64,000 nt of DNA from Pseudomonas kermanshahensis (GTDB lineage Bacteria; Pseudomonadota; Gammaproteobacteria; Pseudomonadales; Pseudomonadaceae), in assembly GCF_014269205.2 (NCBI RefSeq), contig NZ_JABWRY020000001.1, positions 2,046,001 to 2,110,000 on the forward strand. Direction: 5' to 3'. Position numbers and translations under genes: made by a program. The first letter of the stretch is position 1. Every line of letters starts with the position of its first letter. Below are positions 62,731 to 64,000 of the stretch, piece after piece. The notes under the pieces are model-generated. The model was not told where the DNA came from and ran no database searches. It was given only the letters and a program-made list of their open reading frames with translations.

Positions 62731-64000
62731 TTATCCGTTCAGCTCGGCGTCGGCCAGGGGTTGTGCCTGCTTGCTCGCGGACTTCTTCTCCTGCACCACG
62801 ATGTAGAACTCCTCGCCGTGTTTCACCGCGCCATACAGCACGGCCTTTTCGATCAGCTCAGTGCCACGCAAGTGGCGCAGCATCATCGGGTCCTTGCGCA
62901 GGTCGCGGTACAGCGCCAGGCACAGCAGCACCATCACTACGACAAAGGGTAGCGCCACCACGATGGTCAGGTTCTGCAGCCCGGTAAGCGCTTCGCCGGG
63001 GTCGCGTGGGTCGCCGATCGCCAGCATGATCGCCGCCACCGTGCCGGTCAGCGCCCCCCAGAAGATCACGGTGCGCCGTGATGGCGTGGTGGTGCCGTGC
63101 TCCGACAGGGTACCCATGACCAGAGACGCGGCATCGGCACCGGAGACGAAGAAGATACCCACCAGGATCATCACCAGCACCGAGGTCACCGAGGCCAGCG
63201 GGTAGCTGTCCAGCAACTGATAAAGGGCATGGTTGCTGTTCACGGCGCCATTGACCAGTGCGAAGCTGCCTTCGCGCAGGGCGTCGATGGCGGCACCGCC
63301 GAAGATGGTGAACCACACCAGGCTGACCAGGCTCGGTACCAGCAGCACGCCGGTGACGAATTGGCGGATGGTGCGGCCGCGGCTGATGCGGGCAATGAAC
63401 ATGCCGACGAAAGGCGTCCAGGAGATCCACCAGGCCCAGTAGAACACCGTCCAGCCGGCCAGCCAGCTGTCCATCTGCTCACCGCCGCTGGCGTTGGTGC
63501 GGGCCATCATCTCTGGCAGCATCTTGATGTAGATGCCGATGGAGGTGGGCAGCAGGTTGAGCATCAACAGCGTCGGGCCAACCAGGAACACAAACACTGC
63601 CAGCACCAGCGCCAGCACCATGTTGGTGTTGGACAGCCACTGGATGCCTTTGCCGATGCCAGAGACCGCAGAGGTGACGAAGGCGATGGTCAGCAGGGTG
63701 ATGATCGAGATGTAGAACAGCTTGCCGGGGCTCTCGATCCAACCGTTGTACTCCAGGCCACCGGCGATCTGCAGGGCGCCAAGGCCGAGCGAGGCGGCAG
63801 AGCCGAACAAGGTGGCGAAAATCGCCATCATGTCGATCACACGGCCAATTGGGCCGTTGGCGTGTTTACCGATCAGGGGCCGGAAGGCGGTGGAAATCAG
63901 CTGCGAGCGGCCGCGTCGGAAGGTGCCGTAAGCGATCACCAGGCCAACGATGGCATACATGGCCCAGGGGTGCAGGGTCCAGTGGAACAGGGTGGTGGCC
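62731..64000 (-). CDS. BCCT-family transporter, 5' end outside window (DddT/BetT-like)
   Basis: The frame is open to the window edge; codons before the internal ATG at 63960 read FHWTLHPWA, a conserved BCCT block, so the gene continues beyond 64000. About 423 residues are visible, with the family signature WTVFYWAWWISWTPFVGMFIARISRGRTIRQF carrying the aromatic betaine-binding residues, and a cytoplasmic C-tail. BCCT carriers take up betaine, choline, carnitine or DMSP (DddT). Convergent with dddP, which supports DMSP or betaine as substrate. Confidence 0.93.
   Translation of the reverse strand, partial: ATTLFHWTLHPWAMYAIVGLVIAYGTFRRGRSQLISTAFRPLIGKHANGPIGRVIDMMAIFATLFGSAASLGLGALQIAGGLEYNGWIESPGKLFYISIITLLTIAFVTSAVSGIGKGIQWLSNTNMVLALVLAVFVFLVGPTLLMLNLLPTSIGIYIKMLPEMMARTNASGGEQMDSWLAGWTVFYWAWWISWTPFVGMFIARISRGRTIRQFVTGVLLVPSLVSLVWFTIFGGAAIDALREGSFALVNGAVNSNHALYQLLDSYPLASVTSVLVMILVGIFFVSGADAASLVMGTLSEHGTTTPSRRTVIFWGALTGTVAAIMLAIGDPRDPGEALTGLQNLTIVVALPFVVVMVLLCLALYRDLRKDPMMLRHLRGTELIEKAVLYGAVKHGEEFYIVVQEKKSASKQAQPLADAELNG

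Overview
The window looks like chromosomal DNA of a Pseudomonas of the P. putida group. It is GC-rich, and its 30-38 base inverted repeats include a near-exact copy of the REP element I know from P. putida. The order katG - creatinase - MHS transporter - GlxA/AraC-type regulator is also one I associate from memory with P. putida. I see no tRNA, rRNA, CRISPR array, integrase or intact insertion sequence. Most of the window is small metabolic islands, each with its own regulator.

Layout. 1-7.3 kb: 3' part of katG, a creatine-use triad (creatinase, transporter, regulator), then pssA. 7.4-17.5 kb: two unlike, AT-richer orphan Rhs-tip genes face outward around core genes (diguanylate cyclase, ppnN, YeiH-type exporter with LysR, pncB-pncA-NrtR NAD salvage). 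The second Rhs gene is split by a frameshift at a run of seven G. 17.5-27 kb: an EamA exporter, an XRE-cupin regulator, and a glnT-glxB-glxC-glxD-amt nitrogen operon behind a sigma54-type promoter, then an NCS1 permease. 27-33.3 kb: an Lrp regulator, two LysE-type exporters and two related sensor kinases that converge. 33.4-42.5 kb: a catabolic cluster (NUDIX, GntR, PcaC-like protein, two flavin reductases, aldehyde dehydrogenase, alpha/beta hydrolase, DUF1185-like protein, LLM flavin monooxygenase, NCS1 permease) joined by a shared GGTATACC-type operator. 42.6-48.3 kb: a chemoreceptor, an NDH-2-like flavoprotein, a trimethylamine-monooxygenase-like enzyme and an Rrf2 regulator, with CGAC-N7-GTCG sites. 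48.3-53.8 kb: an AraC regulator divergent from an AhpD-like / acyl-CoA-dehydrogenase-like / ABC-importer operon. 53.8-58 kb: GNAT, argC (type 2), LysR, SH3-domain and VOC proteins. 58.3-64 kb: a ProVWX-type importer, a DddP-type DMSP lyase and, convergent, a BCCT transporter cut by the window end.

A theme is the use of methylated nitrogen and sulfur compounds: creatine, trimethylamine-like amines, possibly methylamine through the glx genes, and DMSP. The least explained system is the 33.4-42.5 kb cluster. Its parts (an LLM oxygenase fed by flavin reductases, a hydrolase, an aldehyde dehydrogenase and an NCS1 transporter) resemble the logic of known N-heterocycle ring-cleavage pathways (uracil Rut, pyridine), but the gene set matches neither. 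Its substrate cannot be read from sequence.
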